From Zerene cesonia (lineage: Eukaryota > Arthropoda > Insecta > Lepidoptera > Pieridae), in assembly GCF_012273895.1 (NCBI RefSeq), contig NC_052112.1:6076001-6140000 (forward strand): DNA of 64,000 nucleotides, in the 5' to 3' direction. Shown here piece by piece: positions 28,501 through 43,500 of the stretch. The position numbers and the translations under genes were made by a program. How positions within the stretch are numbered: the stretch's first letter is position 1; each line of letters opens with the position of its first letter. The notes beneath the pieces are model-generated. The model searched no databases. It was not told the origin of the DNA and worked only from the letters and a program-made list of their open reading frames with translations.

Positions 28501-31500
28501 TATGATTTGCAATAAATGTAATTAGAGCAGTATTATATAACGAAGAAATCGATTATACGTATTTTCTTTTCATCACTGGTTTTGTGGTCATATATAAGGT
28601 ACATTGTACGTATTTGTTAATAGGTAGTCACATACTTTTTCCATGCATTTCAATTGTTAATTGTAAATTATTGTCTATGAGTAGGTCTAGCAAATAGATA
28701 CCATTTTTATTCGAAACACATTTTTTGCCTTTTAGAATCATCGCATGAGAACGTTCCATGTTCATAGTTAATTAATGCACTAAATTTCACATCCTATAAA
28801 GGGAATACTTGTTGAGCGACAAGTTTAATTGTACACATAGTATTTATATTATAGGTATATCTCAATTACAATTCCTTTAAAATCATATTGTCATATTCCA
28901 AATTAACTAACTATTAACTATATGGGAGATAGTTAAGCTATCATATTTACTACGAAAATTTATTTTGGAAATTCATTTGAATTAATAAATATTTAAATAG
29001 TTATAAATAGACTTTTTACACAACTAATTAGTAATTGGCTAATTTATTCCGATTATCAAGCGTAATGATGCTTTTCGTAGATTATAATTAATATTTTAAA
29101 GTAATTCCAAATTGATTATATCAGACATACTGATTATATTTGACGCAGGCGGAACTAGGTAGTTAGACTTGTTTTAATTAGAGTAAAGCAATTAATGGGT
29201 AGCAAATAGTCTTGTATGCATAACAAGTAAAGACGTGGAATGTAAAAAAGTGAAATATTTAACCACGCCATGTGAAAACTGGCACTTTCTTTTTACGTAA
29301 GTTGATGGTGTTTAAGCACGAGTAAAGACTAACGAGACATAAAGATGCGACGCTTATATGTAGCTAAGACATTTAAATTATTAGAATTATACTATTATTA
29401 GCTGCGCCCCGCGGTTTCACCCGCGTAAGTCCGTATCCCGTAGGAATATCGGGATAAAAAATTGCCTATGTGTTATTCCAGTTGTCCAGCTGTCTACGTA
29501 CCAAATTTCATTGCAATTGGTTCAGTAGTTTTTGCGTGAGAGAGCAACGAACACACACACATCCTTACAAACTTTCGCATTTATAATATTAGTAGGATTA
29601 ACAACTATTTTACAACATGGTAATGCTTAACAAATACCTGAATTATATAATAAATTATTTTAAACAAAGACGTTAGTTAAGTCTTTAATGATAAACTGCG
29701 CGTCAAACAATGTTAAAAAAATGTGAATCTCGCGAGTTTTGAATTACGTATGATATCACATTGCAACCGCAAAGTTATCAAATAACCCAACAATACAATT
29801 ATAGTGCGTGTTGATACCACATTTGTTAAAATTCTATAACATTAACATTTGAATGTATAATCCGAATAAATTTGCAAACAAGTCAGTATTCTTTTCATGT
29901 GAAATGATAAAAAAATGGGCATCAATAGACCAAATTAAAGTAAAATACCGACATCACTTTTATTACTGTTTCTGCGCAACTAGGAAACAAAGGTGTAAAG
30001 TAAAAGCCTGCCTGGAACATGTAAGCTGCATTGCGTCAGTTAATGTAAAAAACGTAGTTGAACAAGTTTTGGAACTCACATTTTTCACTTCTCTTAAATA
30101 TGTATTCTTTAAAATGAATTAAACAAAAGTTTTTTTAATATCAGATTGTTTTAGAAGGTAAATTTGACCTTGACTCCTATATTCTAGAGTCATCTTCATG
30201 AATTATTCAATGAAAATTATATTCTTTCTGTAAATTTTTTAGTAACTAATGAGTAATCGTTTGAAGAATAATGGGTAATAATGTATTAAATAGGCTTAAA
30301 GATTGCATCCGAAGAAACTTCTAGGCGCTTAAAATACCTAAAAACGAGTCTTGTCCAAGGTAATGGAGGACGCCCGGTCCAGTCACGTTCCGGTGACAAC
30401 GGGGCTTGACATGATAACTGTCCAAAAACTACAAAATAGCCAGATGACTATTTTTAACTCGGTTAATTTTATATACATGCATATTAAATACACATGCGTC
30501 GATTCTCTTTCCATAAGTACTTGCAAATAATTAAAACGTTCAATTTACAAAACCCCATGCGGAGTATTTCTCATTAGGCATAGGCACACTTATATTAAAG
30601 AGTGTAGACGTTTTAATTTTTTTTCTTTTTCGCATTCCGTCCCCGTATCCATTGTGAAACGAATGCGACATGCAAACAATCTGTCAGAATTGTGTCCCGC
30701 GAGCGTTTCCGTTGACTGAAGTGAAACAATAGTGAAACTAGCGACGTTTTGTGGTTCCGCGGCTAATCTGCTTGCACGGTTCGCAACTGATAAGGAGCGC
30801 ACCGTGGCGTACTGAACGAGGCCACTTGGTGGTCATGCACTTGAGACCACTGTTATAGGTACTGTTGTTTATTTAACATTTTCTTTTTGTTTCAGGATAA
30901 ATACGTAAACATTGATGATTTTTTTTTTTTTTAATTTAAAGTTATTTTATATAAAAAAAACATAGAATATGGAAACTTTAAAAATAATTAACTATAAACA
31001 ATAAAATATACTCGGTACACGTTATTGTATATTAATAAGAATATTACATTTAAATGAATGAATTAAATTTTTATTAGAGCATGCGAGCTGTTAAAATGAT
31101 TTACCATGGTAACAGTTTATACTTTGTAACCTACCCAAATAGGCTAAAGAACAACTACTACTTTTAATAAAAGAAACAAACAAAAAAGTATTCGACGCCT
31201 TCAAATATTTTTAATATTAGATACATATTTCATACATCACATAAAGAAGCAAAAGGCTGATTTTCAGACGCCTTAACTTTTGTTTTTTTTCATAGTAATT
31301 ATAATGATACCTTATAATAATAATTGCTATCAAAAACAAATCATTTCCAAAACAATTAATAAATGAGAATCATATACGATACTTATCTATCAATCTGGGA
31401 GAATTTGCGTGCGCGCGCGCTTGCTAAGGAATAAGGAAAGGATTGACGTAAAAGAGTGGACTGGGAGAGGTGAGGAAAAAGAAACGGGCCTCCGACTCAC

Positions 31501-34500
31501 CCGATTACCGTACAAAACACAGTAGTATGCTACTATTTCATGCCGGTCTTCTGTGTGGATGTGGTAGTGCCCATTGCGAGATGACAAAATTCCTGCCGCA
31601 GAGTGCGTGTGTGTGTGTGTGTGTGGATAATATATTTTTAAATAAAATTGTAGAGGTTTCTAAAAATGCAGTCACGTTTATTATCTGTTTATAGGGTGAT
31701 CAAAAAAATAAATTACCTAATTCTGAGAATACTACCTTATGATTCACTTACATGAAGGTAATGTGATATGTTATGTATCAAAACCAGGTTAGTAAGTATT
31801 CGGATACCTATATAATATCTACAGTAATTTTAACTTTACGTTTGAAAACATAGAGTAAGATTATAATAAAAGTCAATTACTCTGTTCCGTCAACTACAGA
31901 CTCGTTCAATTTATGAAAGCTATTAAAATTTTGTTACACGATGAAAAATATCCTTTGAATTGTTTTCTTCGTAGTCAATAACTTTTTTACAATATAGATT
32001 TTTTATCTGATGGTTTTAAATATAAATTTAATTAATGTTTAACATGTAAATAATCGTATTAATGCTGCATATTATATAAACAGATAAAATCCTCTTCCAT
32101 AAATTCATCTCTCATAAATGCGTTTACACCTTTACGTTTACAGATCATGCGTCGACTTATAAAACGTATTTTATAATATTCACTTTGGAAGGAAACAGCT
32201 CATTATATTTACATTAGCTAGCGATTAGGTGATATATTGCTTCTCACTAACGTAATATGAAATAATCGTGTGTCGTAATCACGTTGTAATACAAACGGAG
32301 AAGCCTTAGTAGCCATCCGGTTTCTCATTTCTGCAAAGCATTTTGCTAATTACTATATTTTCCCAGCAATTGGTTTCATAAATATTCAATACCAGAAGAT
32401 AAAGGATATCTAATATTTCTGCTAGATTCATATTAAAGAGAGAGCTCAGCTTAGGTACTTACATAGTCGCAATCTTCTTCATTAGAAGTTATATTTGTTT
32501 AAGTCATAATATGCGGTGACATTTTTTTCTATCCTCATAAACATTGTTATTAATAAAAGTGTACCGAGAACGATCTTTTAATCCTTTTGTAGAAAAACCG
32601 ATGATGCGGAAATAGAGTTTTACTGAAAAGAAAAAACATTTATCAGAGGTAGATGACTGCCGCTTGCAGCGAATTTTTATGCGAAGATTTTCTTTATGTT
32701 TGCACAGCGAAAACTTAAACGGTTGGACAGTTATAAAAATTGTTTTTGAATATAATTACAGAAACAGCGATCTTACAAACAGTTCGGATTATTTCTGTAT
32801 ACTTTTTAACAAAAATTAAAATAAAAATCATTCATTGAAATAAAGCATGAACAAATGTCATTCGGCCCGAAAACTCATTTTTGAATATTAGGAATGTTTA
32901 ATATATGCGTTGAATTTGTTGCTACCTCTAATTACCCAGAGGCATTTAAAAAGTTTGGTGTGTTTGCCGTAATCCTTTATTTTTTTTGTATAAGATTGCC
33001 TATTTGCTTTGATAGTGACCGAAGTTGTTATTTAATCATTCAAAGATTTAAAAAATTACAGAAATTAGAAAAGACTTTAATTCTTAATTACGGATCCAGT
33101 CAGTTAGCTACTTCGATTACGCAAATAATCTCCGCTATAATATCGGAAAGAGATCATTAGTCATCTATTATGAAATAACATTTGCCAATGTTTCTCACAA
33201 ACGGCAATAAATGTTCTATCATTCACGCAGTCTTACCATTAATGGCTGTTCACGGGATGCTGAATTATTCACTCTATTTATGTAAATGGTCAAATGTATA
33301 CGTAGCTTAATATTAAACACGCGTTTGATTTCTAAACCTATGTCGGGTTTTCCTGTTTATCTTCATACGTAAGAGCTTTTGTATGTAGGCTATGTACTTA
33401 TGTAGGAGTGGACACACTAACGTGAGAATGTTCAAATTGCGCACTTACCATGTCATTATATAAAATATATCTTTTATAGTTATGCACATTGCACATTACC
33501 ACACGATTGCTCGCTGAACTAACGAAGTACATATGTAAATTATTTAACTCCTCTAGATTTGACTAATTCCGAATGTAAAACATTGTTGAAGATAGAACGA
33601 GGTTCACAGCGCAATTTGCAGTCGTTTGTATTTGATAAGCCTCTTAGGTTTTGCTTCTGACCATTAATCCATCAACAAATGGACGTAGGGTTTCACACAA
33701 AATTGTTTGCACCAAAAGACACAAACCAAATCCAACTAAAAAAAATAGCCATCTCCCTTTTTATTTCATACAAAACATAGAAAAATGTATCTTGATTTAA
33801 AACGTGAATACCTAGTCTTGCCATAAATATTGTAATAAAGAAAAAAGAAAATTGTTAACTGCAAATAACATTTATTACTTTNNNNNNNNNNNNNNNNNNN
33901 NNNNNNNNNNNNNNNNNNNNNNNNNNNNNNNNNNNNNNNNNNNNNNNNNNNNNNNNNNNNNNNNNNNNNNNNNNNNNNNNNNNNNNNNNNNNNNNNNNNN
34001 NNNNNNNNNNNNNNNNNNNNNNNNNNNNNNNNNNNNNNNNNNNNNNNNNNNNNNNNNNNNNNNNNNNNNNNNNNNNNNNNNNNNNNNNNNNNNNNNNNNN
34101 NNNNNNNNNNNNNNNNNNNNNNNNNNNNNNNNNNNNNNNNNNNNNNNNNNNNNNNNNNNNNNNNNNNNNNNNNNNNNNNNNNNNNNNNNNNNNNNNNNNN
34201 NNNNNNNNNNNNNNNNNNNNNNNNNNNNNNNNNNNNNNNNNNNNNNNNNNNNNNNNNNNNNNNNNNNNNNNNNNNNNNNNNNNNNNNNNNNNNNNNNNNN
34301 NNNNNNNNNNNNNNNNNNNNNNNNNNNNNNNNNNNNNNNNNNNNNNNNNNNNNNNNNNNNNNNNNNNNNNNNNNNNNNNNNNNNNNNNNNNNNNNNNNNN
34401 NNNNNNNNNNNNNNNNNNNNNNNNNNNNNNNNNNNNNNNNNNNNNNNNNNNNNNNNNNNNNNNNNNNNNNNNNNNNNNNNNNNNNNNNNNNNNNNNNNNN

Positions 34501-37500
34501 NNNNNNNNNNNNNNNNNNNNNNNNNNNNNNNNNNNNNNNNNNNNNNNNNNNNNNNNNNNNNNNNNNNNNNNNNNNNNNNNNNNNNNNNNNNNNNNNNNNN
34601 NNNNNNNNNNNNNNNNNNNNNNNNNNNNNNNNNNNNNNNNNNNNNNNNNNNNNNNNNNNNNNNNNNNNNNNNNNNNNNNNNNNNNNNNNNNNNNNNNNNN
34701 NNNNNNNNNNNNNNNNNNNNNNNNNNNNNNNNNNNNNNNNNNNNNNNNNNNNNNNNNNNNNNNNNNNNNNNNNNNNNNNNNNNNNNNNNNNNNNNNNNNN
34801 NNNNNNNNNNNNNNNNNNNNNNNNNNNNNNNNNNNNNNNNNNNNNNNNNNNNNNNNNNNNNNNNNNNNNNNNNNNNNNNNNGACAGATTCGAAATTCAAA
34901 TGTAATATTTTTTTATAATTAAGTGTAACAGTATTTATGGCCAGACTAAGTACATATTCAGGGGCACTTTTTCATAAAATTTTATTTATTGTTTTCTAAC
35001 CTGAGTGCGTTTAAACAACTGAGTTTATTTTTAATTCTATATGATAACGCAAAACCAGGCTAGACAAACTATTAGTGCGTATGGCTGTGAAATTAACGTT
35101 AATCATATAGAAAGTTTACGTGGATCTTCTGAGAAAAAAGGAAATCCTCTATTATGGCCCTTTCTAAACATGTTACGGAATAATACTTCGTGTTAAGAAA
35201 CCTTTATAGTTTTTCAAACGTGGGATAATAAAATGCTAGCTGATTTTTGCCGAGCCTTATTTTACTACTAGATCTTCGCACACGGCTTCGCCCGCCTGGT
35301 CAAAAAATTTCCATGGGAATGAGATTTTTCACCACAAAACCACGAAAAGTAGCCTATGGCATTCTCTATTCTCTTCTTTTAGAGAGTGCCTCCTAACTGT
35401 CTTCAGGCACAAAATCCTATCCTACTATCCTACTAATATTATAAATGCAAAAGTTGGTAAGGATGTGAAACTACTGAATCAATTGCAATGAACTTTGGTA
35501 CGTGGATAGCTGGACAACTGGAATAACATATAGGCAAAATAGGCTTTTTATCCCGTTATTCCTACGGGATACGGACTTACGCGGGAGAAACCGCGGGGCG
35601 CAGCTAGTAATATCATAAAATCGCTCCTTTGCGACATGAAAGAAAGATAAACAAGCAAACACATACTCGCATTAATAATATCATATCGCATTCTTAAATA
35701 TCTACCTACTTCGAAATGCTTTCCGGTAGTACCAAAGTTATCAGATGCATCGCTTTACAATTACAAATATGTTAAAATACACTAATGTGTAATTAAATAT
35801 TTATGTAGTCGAACTACGAGTTACCCTACTAATTAGCAAGGGCATGCAAACCTGTGAACCGTTAAGTTTGGTGTAGCGAAAATTCTAGGACAGTAACGGG
35901 TAAAATCAAGTTAACATAATATTATGCAAAATGAGATATGTTAAAACGTATTCAATTACCATGTTGATGACAATCTAGTTAAATAATCTAAGTATACTAA
36001 GAATCATTGCATGTTCAACTCGGGCGAATACCAAGTTTAATTAGAAGTATGAGATGAGTTCCACATTAATAATTAATATTTTGTTTTACCTACGAAAAGG
36101 CAAAAATCAATTTATTTATACATCTTCTATATATATAAAATTCTCGTGTCACAGTTTTCGTTGCCATACTCCTCCGAAACGGCTTGACCGATTCCTCTGA
36201 AATTTGGTAAGCATATTGGGTAGGTCTGAGAATCGGCCAACATCTATTTTTTATCCCGATATTCCTACGGGATACGGACTTACGCGGATGAAACCGCGGG
36301 GCGCAGCTAGTATTTAATAAATCACTGTTATCGCTATAAATATAAATAAAGATAATTTGTCAGAACAATATTATTGTTGTTTTTCATTAATTTCATAAAA
36401 TGTACTGAGTACACGTACCTATAAGTATTGGAGAATAATACTGCCTGCATTAAATAAAATACTCAAAGGGATTATGCGAACAGTATTCTCATCGCCATTT
36501 ATAATTAGATTCCATTCCTCAATGTTTCTAATGTTAATTACTTTTGTTTCTCGTCTTGGTTATAATACTGAGGGTTTTGGAACGAAACGTGACAGGTTAG
36601 ATTAAAAAGACAAATAGCAACAAATTTAAGACAAACGACAATATTTACTACTTTAAGAATTATGTTTAAAGTATAAGAATGTTATTTATATTCGACCCTC
36701 AATTCTTAGCCAATGGTTCTGTGCGAGATAGTATTAGAAATATAAAGAATATATTTTATAAGATACTTTATATAATTTACATCGTATCATATTTCGTATA
36801 ACATACATTTTCAATAATTATTGACTGGATAAAATATGAAATACGTAGTCAAATTAATGCTCTACAAATTTTCATATAGATTAATATTCAAAATTTTAAG
36901 CATTATTGTATATTATTCCGTCAAAGTAAGGTAATATTTGAGCGTTCTATTTGCATAAATTTCTCGTTTCCTCACTTACCTACTTCAGCCGCTACAAATA
37001 ATTTGACAAAATGATTGATCACTCTTTTGTTTGCTTCATAGTGATTGTAATTTGTAACCCTATTATACAATACTGTGTTTTTTCTGTATTTATATCATTC
37101 GTTTAGCTCAAATATCCACTTTGCATTTCAATGTAATTTGGAAGGAATTTAATTAAAAACAAAAGATTTAATAAATATGTGAATTTTAAGTAAATCATGG
37201 AATTCCGTTTTGAACTGTTTCTAAAATACCTTACAAGAATCAAACGATTATATGAACAATATAAGCTTTAACTATTTACCTACCCTTGGCAGTTTGATAC
37301 GAGTATAATATTACATGTTGCTCTTTCATGTGCATAAATACCTAATATATATATATATATACATAATTAACAATGAAATGGATACAGTATAAATCTTACA
37401 ATGGTAATTAATACATTAGTTTTAATTTGATATTGTTATGTTTGCAGGATCTCCGTGGCAAGTCGAGGTTATGGCAGGGCCGGCGGGCGGCGGCGGAGGG

Positions 37501-40500
37501 GAACCGACCAGGCTGATCCCCGCACGGGTGCCTGCCGTCTTTGAGATTTCCACATCACCCGGCGCATCCAGTTTTAGCAAAAACGAGGTAAAAGGTTTTT
37601 ACGAAAGTCATGTTATGAAATATCCTCACATAGCTATGTAGGTAGGTATCTAACGTCACAGCTTAAATGTCAATGTACTACAGCAATTAATGAAAAGTCG
37701 TGGGTAGGTATAAGTGCTAACATGAAAATTTTTGTTCTTAAATCTATATGTAAAAAAGATTCTATGTGTAAATGTGTTTGGACAGTTACATTAATAGATA
37801 TATTTCATTTTATGGTTTCATCATCATCAGCTCACAATTGTTATCACTGCACGGATGCCCCATATGAGAAGTCATATTAGTTCACCAAGTGCAGGTTATA
37901 AGATATTACATGACATTTAATTCGTGGATATGCCGATTTCCCTATATTTTTCTTCATCATTTCGAGCAGTGGTTATTTGGCTAATGTGCACATGAATTAA
38001 AAAATCGATTAAAATATTTCAGGATCGGTAAATTATAATGGCATCGTTTATCATCATACCAGCTCTATAAGCGTAATAAAGGCATTGTGTAAAAAAGTAG
38101 GTTTTATACCCTAATATAAATACAAAATCCTTTTATGTAGCGTGGAATTTCATTATTTCGAGTTAAGTCATAGATTAATAAATAGTTGCTATGTTAGATA
38201 AACAAATATGTTACCAATGGATATTCGGTTAATAATAGGTATCAAGCTAACCAATCCATATGCATATGACATATTAATTAGGTTATAATATTGATAAATG
38301 ATATTAATAGAAAATATGTGGCGGTGATATTGTAGCGTTAAATACGTTTGATATTGAACTTTCATTTGTTGCTTCCTCCACGTCCTCTGTACGCCTACAA
38401 TTCTTCCCACTCAAAATTAATATGAATATTATATATCTACATCTAAATATAAAACGTAATATAAAATTGTATGTCGTAGATATCATACTAAGCTCCAACG
38501 AACATTTATTCATTTTCTTAATATGTATGACATGTCTTTAAGATGGAAATTCAATTTATCATAACACAACGAATGTTAATTGCTATCAGTACCGCCCATT
38601 GAGATTTATTAAAATAAGAATATTTAATAAATAAAAATGTAATAAATCCTGTAAAAGCTACAAAATAATCAGATATATTTTCTGGGAAAGTGGAGGAAGT
38701 GGACTGCAAAGGGCAAACAAAAGCTTTTATATATTTTTCACATCATATTTTTAAACGAGGTTGTGTGCTTGGTTTACATCGTTAAGTAAAGAAAGAAAAG
38801 TAAGTTCTCTCTTAGCATTTTGTTTTGACCACTAAATTATGTACACAACTATGTTCCTTTGAAATATTTATAAAGAGCTTTTCATTTTTTTTTCAGTGCA
38901 GTAAAGTAAATTTTCATCATAAAACATAACATAAATTAATTTAAGAGTGCAACTAAATGACTGGTAGGCTAATGCTACTTTATTAGTAGCGTTCATGTTA
39001 TGGCCTGTCAAAATCATATAAAAAATATCAACCTAAGTCGGTTCATAAACTATGAACACACATAAAAAAGAAAATCTGCTCCTTCTTTTCGATAAAAAAT
39101 GTTAAAATCTTTTCATACAACCAATTTACGGTTCAGATACGTTTTTTTATAATTATTAATACCTCAAATAGAGCACACTAGTTTAAATAATATGGACTAT
39201 TTCAGTACGCCCGCATACCTACCTACTTTAATCTCGTATCCATAACCTTGTTAAATCGCAACGGGTTTATTCATATATTAATACAGAATTTGTTAAAATG
39301 TCCATAAACACACACATTAAGTTTATAGTTCAGGAGTTGTTATCAAAATATTGCCATGTACAGGTTGGTGTGACCGTCACAGCCCCGTCACGAAGACATG
39401 TAACGGCCAGAGTGTTGGATGTGGCAGAGAGACCCGGCGTCTACCGTATCGAATTCACGCCTGAAGAAGTTGGCACACATCTCATCGATGTAAGTTTTGT
39501 CAACTGTAATGTAAAACCATTTTCCCCCTTTCCTTCATTAATCAAACGAATCTGCAGTGTGGGGTTTTTTATTCTTTAGAAACTTTTCTATGAGCGATAA
39601 TAATAATATGTGTATTATCTTAATTTAAATATATCAAGTTAATTTAAATAAATCATATGGATGTAGAACATACAAACTTTATGTATGTATGGTTAATACG
39701 GGACTTTTCAAGTGATTAATGATATAACTAATTAGGTACAAACGGATCCCGTTACTTAAAAGGGAATTATACAATCGAGACACGGCTGCCATTTGCATAG
39801 ATACGCATTGAAATTACCGGATGATAATTTTGTCTATTTATTACTCTAAGTACCTGTATGCGCACCGTGTCGTATACCTATCTATGTATTTATAAATGTC
39901 AAACTGGGGGAGATTCGTGACCTTCACCATCGGAAATATTAGAACAGCTAAAGGGCAACCGTACAGATTCACTTTACACCCGGATCGTAAAAGTAATTTT
40001 GTGACGTACGCAGTTGAAACACAAAAACGAAAAGCTTTCAGGTAAATTACTATACGCATAGCTAAATCAGTACATAGCACGAAATCTTTTACTAGAGTAT
40101 TTCAGCATGAGTTCGCAGTTCGCAGTCAGTATTCAGTACAATAATATATGGGTATACCGATTTAATCCATTAAAAATAAAATGCATCAATTTTCTCTGTT
40201 ATCTATCCATTTGTATGAAATAATGATTTCTTGTATATAAATAAAAAAAGTTATTTTAAATGATAGGTGTCGATTGGAGAAGAAAAATTAGCCGCTGGAC
40301 CACTCGTCGCAAAAGTGTATGACGCAAGTCTCATCAAAGTGACTGACGTGGGTAATGCTATAGTTGGACAACAAAGCCAATTTAGAGGTGAGTTCCCACG
40401 ATGATTTTAGAGATATGAAGAATACTCATAATAATATCAAATCAAAAGTAAAATTTATCCGAGATAACATAATATTTTCTATTGTTATAGCCATTGTAGG

Positions 40501-43500
40501 TTTCTCTTGTCATGTTCAATTATTGTATCTATTATGCATCGGACATTATATTGCCTTGAATTTATATCACTTTATAAATGTCTTAATTTTTGTAGTGGAT
40601 GCGAGTGCTGCTGGTGAAGGACAGTTAGAAATTTCAATCAACGAAGGAGAAGTTCCTAATCATGTACAGGTAAGCTCTTAAGTATTACAACAATTACATA
40701 TTCATTATTAAAATCATACTTATGTATATCAAATATCAATATTAATTTATTCTTCAAGCTCACCTTAGACTTACACGAATTAATATAAACATAATATATC
40801 TTAGAGATCGGCTTCAAGGCCAAATATAGAACACTAGCTGGGACTCGCGTCGTCACTCGCATGGTGCCCGGTTAAAATGTGCCTAGCATAATAATATTAA
40901 GTACTAATCCAGACAATAATCGCTTAACTTACCTTAAATACAGTTCCGATTAGCTGTTTTTGCGCGAAAGAGTTTTATCATCTCCTCAAATTTTCCACCC
41001 CATAAATTGAATTTTGGGACCAAAATGACCTCAATCGATAGGTCTTCTTGAGGTCGTTTAATATCTCATAATATTTTTGTTTATATTTTTTTTATTATCT
41101 TTTAAATTTATCGAGAATTTGATGAATATATCATAAACATCCTCGATAGACTTTTTACTTTAAAGCGAATCATAATTTTATTACGCTTAAATAATTGTTT
41201 TATACTATTTTACTTATTAAATCCAAATAAACTAAATAAATCAAACAAATGGATTACTCCCATTTTTTTATATTTGGAAAGTATAATTCTTGAAACGAAA
41301 TTTCTATTTTGATATAGGTTGTGGGCGGTGGTCGTTGCCTCGTTTTTTGGAGGCCTGAAACCCCAACGCCACACCGTGTTGACATAAAGTTTAATGGAGA
41401 ACCAGTGCCTTCGTCGCCTTTTGTTTTTCATGTAGCACCTGCGCAAAGAGTCTCTATTGATACGTCACAAATAGGTAAGTTATTTTATCTTTGAAATATT
41501 ATATTATATCTATACAATTAGGACATCTCACCTAACTTATGTTGATCTAAAATAAAATGTAATTGACACCAATTTGTGCAATGTTTTCATAAAATAAATT
41601 GTTGAATGTTGAAAGTATGTAAGCACCATCTAGTATGTTTTGCCTATACTGCGTAACAAAAAATAATAACATGGAGTGCATGCGATACTCAAAATTTCAA
41701 AGATGTATCTGAATGATCATACTTTCTCGCCTGTGTAACTGGTAACCATAGATTAATCACAAATTTAATCATCTATTGGAAATATTTTTACCGTGGGGAA
41801 TCCACGGTAAAAATATTAGAACTTTAGAACATAAGAATTTTAGAATATAAGAATTTTAGAACTTCCCATCATATTTGGCACTTGTCATCCTTGTCATTTG
41901 ACAGTCAAATGTCAGTTGATTTGTAAACAAATAAAATGTTTCTAGAGTCCACGGACTACATCTTTTTTAAACATTTTATCTTTGAAGTCAGGTATAACCT
42001 TGGAAAGTAACAACTACCTACATAAATCTATCTAAATAAAATTATCAAAGATCCAGAATTCCTATGCGGAAGACATAGGGACCTAGGTTTTTTATACTAC
42101 GATTTCAAATCATTTTTTATTTAATAGAGCTGATACCGGTTGGCGAGTTAGTATCATGCTCAGTTCGCGTGGAAGGATCTGGCGGTGGTGAACTAACAGT
42201 TACCGTGCGAGGACCAAGAGGCGAGGTTCCAGTTCGTCTGACTGGAGATGTAGTATCCGGCTTAGTGGCTAGCTTCACAGCTAAGAATGTTGGACCACAT
42301 ACATTAACGGCTCATTATAACAATCAGCCGGTACCGGTAAGTTGAACATAATTTTAAGTATATGACAGGGTCTAGTTAACCCTGTGCTTTTATAATCCTT
42401 ATATTTCTAACTGGTTGGTTTAAATGCACCCTGTTTGAATGCAAGACTTGAATGTCAAATTCATTTGTACAAATAATTTGTTTTACTCTATTCAGCCATC
42501 ACATTCTAAAATATATATTTAAAAGATTATCGTTTGCAGGGAACTCCTTTCATATGTAAAGCATATGACAGTAAACTAGTAAGTGTGAGTGGGGGATCAT
42601 TGGCTCAAGTTGGAGTACCCGTTCAGCTTGCAGTGGACGCAGCACAAGCAGGAGAAGGAAACCTTGAAATCACAGTAGCAGCAAGAGGACTAAATATTCC
42701 TACTCAAGTGCACCCACAGGTATAATATAATTAAGTATATATATTATATAGTATAACATAATTCACCACATAAAAATTTAATTAAAAAAAATGTATTATA
42801 AAAGTCATATAATGAAAAATCATATGGAGTGGAATAGGGATCACTTGAATTTAATTGGCCATTTTTTAAATGGATGACTACAAGCTCCACCATATATTTT
42901 TAATCGTTCCTAGTGAAACAGTGATAACTAGAAATATGTGTATTGTAATATTAACAAAGTTGTCGAATAAAGTGTATTTAAAGAAATCACTTACTAAGCC
43001 TGACTTATCAATTAACCCCTGAAAAACACTACTAGAAAGTAATTATACATCATGTGTATACTTTTACACACACATACATCTTAATATTCATATATAGATT
43101 ATATAGTGATGTAGGTTTATATAGTGACATTGAATTAAATCACTTTTATTTTATTTCAGGGCAATGCAAGGTTCACAGTATCATTTACACCAACAGAAGC
43201 CTGTGAACATGTTGTCAATGTATCATTTAACAAAGTAAGTAATACAATTACACTGATGAATGATTATTAAAAGTGTGTGGTAAATTATTATTAAATATTA
43301 ATCCGTTTTTGGCTTTACATGAGTAACTAATACATACTGAGAATTTATCGGCAGAGAAATGGGATGATAAAAAATTATTTAGAAGTAAATTTTTGTTTTT
43401 TGATAGTGCCCAATCTTTATAGATCAAGGATTTCTTGCTTTGCTGATATTTTCTTAAATATATTACCCTAGATGAGAGTGCCAGGCTGTCCACTAGTCAT

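Larger units (their letters stand above)
24368..37447. other. intron 19, about 13 kb with a gap
   Basis: By far the largest intron. It contains a GC-rich promoter-like patch (27255-27400), a candidate start exon (27670-27679), a second GC-richer patch (30590-30858), several transposons and the first assembly gap (33882-34881). An intron this long between the actin-binding half and the repeat rod is where an internal promoter would be expected. Confidence 0.8.

Noticed and set aside
33766..34922. Long open frames on both strands across the first gap
   Set aside because: They consist almost entirely of N and have no information content.
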